Assembly (NCBI GenBank): GCA_963792075.1
Contig: CAWBUW010000012.1
Location: 2,666,001 to 2,730,000, forward strand
Direction: 5' to 3'
DNA from: CAWBUW01 sp963792075
Lineage (GTDB): Bacteria > Chloroflexota > Anaerolineae > Anaerolineales > UBA4823
DNA length: 64,000 nt
A program made the translations under genes and the position numbers. The notes under the pieces are model-generated. The model was not told the DNA's origin and ran no database searches. It saw only the letters and a list, made by a program, of their open reading frames with translations. Of the stretch, positions 62,395 to 64,000 are shown piece after piece (within the stretch, counting starts at the first letter, position 1; every line of letters begins with the position of its first letter).

Positions 62395-63576
62395 ATGAGT
62401 GCATTAACATCTCGTGAGAGAGTACGTCTCGTACTTAATCATCAAGAACCTGATCGAATAGCTATTGACCTCGGTGGGTATCAGTCGGGAATTTCCTATG
62501 AAACATACATTCCTCTCAAACAATCATTGGGCATTGATACACCGACAGTAATTGTCGAACCGATACAAGGCTTAGCCAAAGTCGACGACGAAGTGCTGCG
62601 CCTTTTTGGCGTCGACACTCGCTATATCTTCCCCAAAACCCCACGCGGTTGGGATGGTACTGTGGCCGAAGACGGGTACTTCATGGATAAGTTTGGCATG
62701 CGGTGGCAGCACTCATTCCGTGATGAATGGGGAGTAAAGTGGCACCGTCCTGTGAGCAGTCACTACTATGATATGGTTGAGCGCCGGCTTGAACAAGTGA
62801 CTACAATGGAAGGTCTCGACACTTACCCCTGGCCAGACCCGGCCGCCGAGGGACGCGTGGATGGGCTCAAAGAGGAGATCGACCATCTATTCTCGGAAAC
62901 TGAGTGTGCTATCTTCACGTCCGGCCAGGGCATCTTCGAATTAACATGGCAATGCTATGGTATGGAGAATTTCTTCTTTGCCATGGCCGATGATCTGCCA
63001 TTTATAAAGAAACTCCTGGACAAATCAGCCGAGGCTCTCGCTGGACTGTATGGCAAGTTTCTTGACGTTACCGGCCCTTATCTTGATTGCATGGAACTGT
63101 ATTCCGATTATGGAACACAACTCGGGCCATTAATCTCACCCAAATTCTACAGAGAAGTGATAAAACCAAGGGACATGGAGTTGAACTCCTTCCTCAAGAG
63201 CAAGACAAACGCGAAGATTTGCCTGCATAGTTGTGGCTCGGTGTATGCTTTCCTGCCTGATTTGATCGAGGCGGGATTCGAAGTACTGAATCCTATCCAG
63301 ACCACTGCCACAGGCATGAATAGCGCGCGCCTGAAACGTGAGTTCGGCAAGGACCTGGTGTTTTGGGGTGCCATTGACACACAGAAAGTTCTACCTTTCG
63401 GAACCCCCCTTGACGTCGAGCGAGAGGTTGAGGAGAAAATCCGCGAGCTTGGAGTTGGTGGAGGATATATTGTGGCTAGCTGCCACAATATCCAGGCTCA
63501 AACACCGGTTGCGAATGTGACAACCATGTTTGAGGCGGCGCAAAAATACGGTCAGTATCCACTGAACAAGGCATAA
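62395..63576 (+). CDS. Uroporphyrinogen decarboxylase-like / cobalamin methyltransferase-type protein (second locus)
   Basis: 393 residues of UroD fold, opening 'LTSRERVRLVLNHQEPDRIA'. Zinc-type ligands are visible as CLHSCGSV (His-x-Cys, about residue 283) and a later Cys in 'YIVASCHNIQAQTP' (about 367), the layout of MtaA/MtbA-type methyltransferases rather than HemE. A heme role is unlikely in a sugar-transport operon. It is a paralogue of the protein at 14783 but clearly divergent. The ATG at 62395 has AAAGGAG 11 nt upstream; ATG 62386 is only 2 nt from it, so 62395 is preferred. Confidence 0.85.
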   Translation: MSALTSRERVRLVLNHQEPDRIAIDLGGYQSGISYETYIPLKQSLGIDTPTVIVEPIQGLAKVDDEVLRLFGVDTRYIFPKTPRGWDGTVAEDGYFMDKFGMRWQHSFRDEWGVKWHRPVSSHYYDMVERRLEQVTTMEGLDTYPWPDPAAEGRVDGLKEEIDHLFSETECAIFTSGQGIFELTWQCYGMENFFFAMADDLPFIKKLLDKSAEALAGLYGKFLDVTGPYLDCMELYSDYGTQLGPLISPKFYREVIKPRDMELNSFLKSKTNAKICLHSCGSVYAFLPDLIEAGFEVLNPIQTTATGMNSARLKREFGKDLVFWGAIDTQKVLPFGTPLDVEREVEEKIRELGVGGGYIVASCHNIQAQTPVANVTTMFEAAQKYGQYPLNKA

Positions 63577-63641
63577 ACCCTCCTCTACATCTCACATTTT
63601 GTTGTCAAAACGAGAGTATAAAAAGGACCCCGAATATAGCG

Positions 63642-64000
63642 ATGGCGCACAAAATCGACGGTTTTGTATTTGATCTGGATGGCACCTTGTATCTGGGCGA
63701 GAAGGCGCTGCCCGGCGCGGTTGAGACGATCGCCGAGCTGCGCCGGCGAAATAAGCGTATCCTGTTCGTCAGCAACAAGCCCTTGGAACCTGGCCGCAAC
63801 TACGCCCAAAAGCTGACCCGCCTGGGGATCCCGGCTGGTGAGAATGATGTGATTACCTCCGCTTTTGTCCTTGGGCACTATCTCTCCCGCACCGCACCCC
63901 ATCTACGTTTATATGTGATTGGTGAGCCTAGCTTGATTGAAGAATTGCTAAGCCACAATTTGCATGTGGTCGGCGAATTTTTGGATCAGGACCCGAGACA
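63642..64000 (+). CDS. HAD-superfamily IIA phosphatase, truncated by window edge
   Basis: The first 119 residues are visible. HAD motif I is FDLDGTLYLG (about 10-19) and motif II lies in 'RILFVSNKP' (Ser). This layout matches the NagD/p-nitrophenylphosphatase-like HAD-IIA group, which dephosphorylate sugar phosphates or nucleotides in the cytoplasm. The cap domain and motifs III and IV lie outside the window. A purine-rich AAAAGGA precedes the ATG. It may belong with the sugar locus just upstream (65-base gap). Confidence 0.88.
   Translation, partial: MAHKIDGFVFDLDGTLYLGEKALPGAVETIAELRRRNKRILFVSNKPLEPGRNYAQKLTRLGIPAGENDVITSAFVLGHYLSRTAPHLRLYVIGEPSLIEELLSHNLHVVGEFLDQDPR

Overview
The window looks like chromosome from a Chloroflexota bacterium, most likely class Anaerolineae. 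This rests on inference from gene content and style, not on any marker gene: fairly high GC; many sugar ABC transporters with ROK or SorC regulators; lipoproteins with Pro/Thr-rich linkers; multi-GAF histidine kinases; a DUF4032 kinase-like protein; a LamG/CSLREA/Pmp-type surface protein; and double-hotdog thioesterases. I saw no rRNA, tRNA, CRISPR array, transposase or phage gene.

Layout. 1-6.1 kb (minus): a truncated secreted Ig-like protein, an aldo/keto reductase, a YgjP-type metallopeptidase (frameshifted) and a 1014-residue surface protein. 6.4-8.1 kb (plus): a GNAT acetyltransferase and a lipoprotein. 8.1-17.5 kb: a divergent sugar locus, with ROK kinase, SIS protein and ROK repressor on minus, facing a binding protein, two permeases, a UroD-like protein and a ceramidase-like hydrolase on plus. 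17.6-21.6 kb: tex and recQ.

21.46-40.57 kb is two tandem copies of a segment of about 9.55 kb. Each copy carries a recQ 3' end, an FmdB zinc ribbon, a three-gene ABC-2 exporter, a double-hotdog thioesterase, a methyltransferase, thyA, folA, an interrupted beta-propeller gene, a 591-residue anchored extracellular protein and a small secreted protein. The copies are almost identical in the middle. They differ by several percent at the left end, and copy 2 has a dead recQ tail and a damaged FmdB gene.

40.6-43.3 kb (minus) holds A+T-richer genes for small membrane proteins and lipoproteins. 43.6-46.7 kb (plus) is a NarL-type two-component pair whose kinase has a PDZ domain. 46.7-51.7 kb (minus) holds a FIST protein and a four-GAF histidine kinase. 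51.8-57.5 kb (minus) is an operon of a Cys-rich protein, an asymmetric heterodimeric ABC exporter and a DUF4032 protein. 57.5-63.6 kb (plus) is a second sugar locus with a SorC-type regulator, a binding protein, two permeases and another UroD-like protein. A HAD-IIA phosphatase runs off the right edge.

Two sequence-level themes recur. First, long near-perfect palindromes sit in the intergenic gaps, including a three-copy MITE-like element of 115-127 bp with conserved pairing. Second, at least four genes, probably five, are broken by one-base indels, some of them at short homopolymers; this may be sequence error rather than biology. The two sugar loci share one architecture (regulator, CUT1 importer, UroD-like protein, hairpin between binding protein and first permease), which suggests a shared but unassigned pathway.
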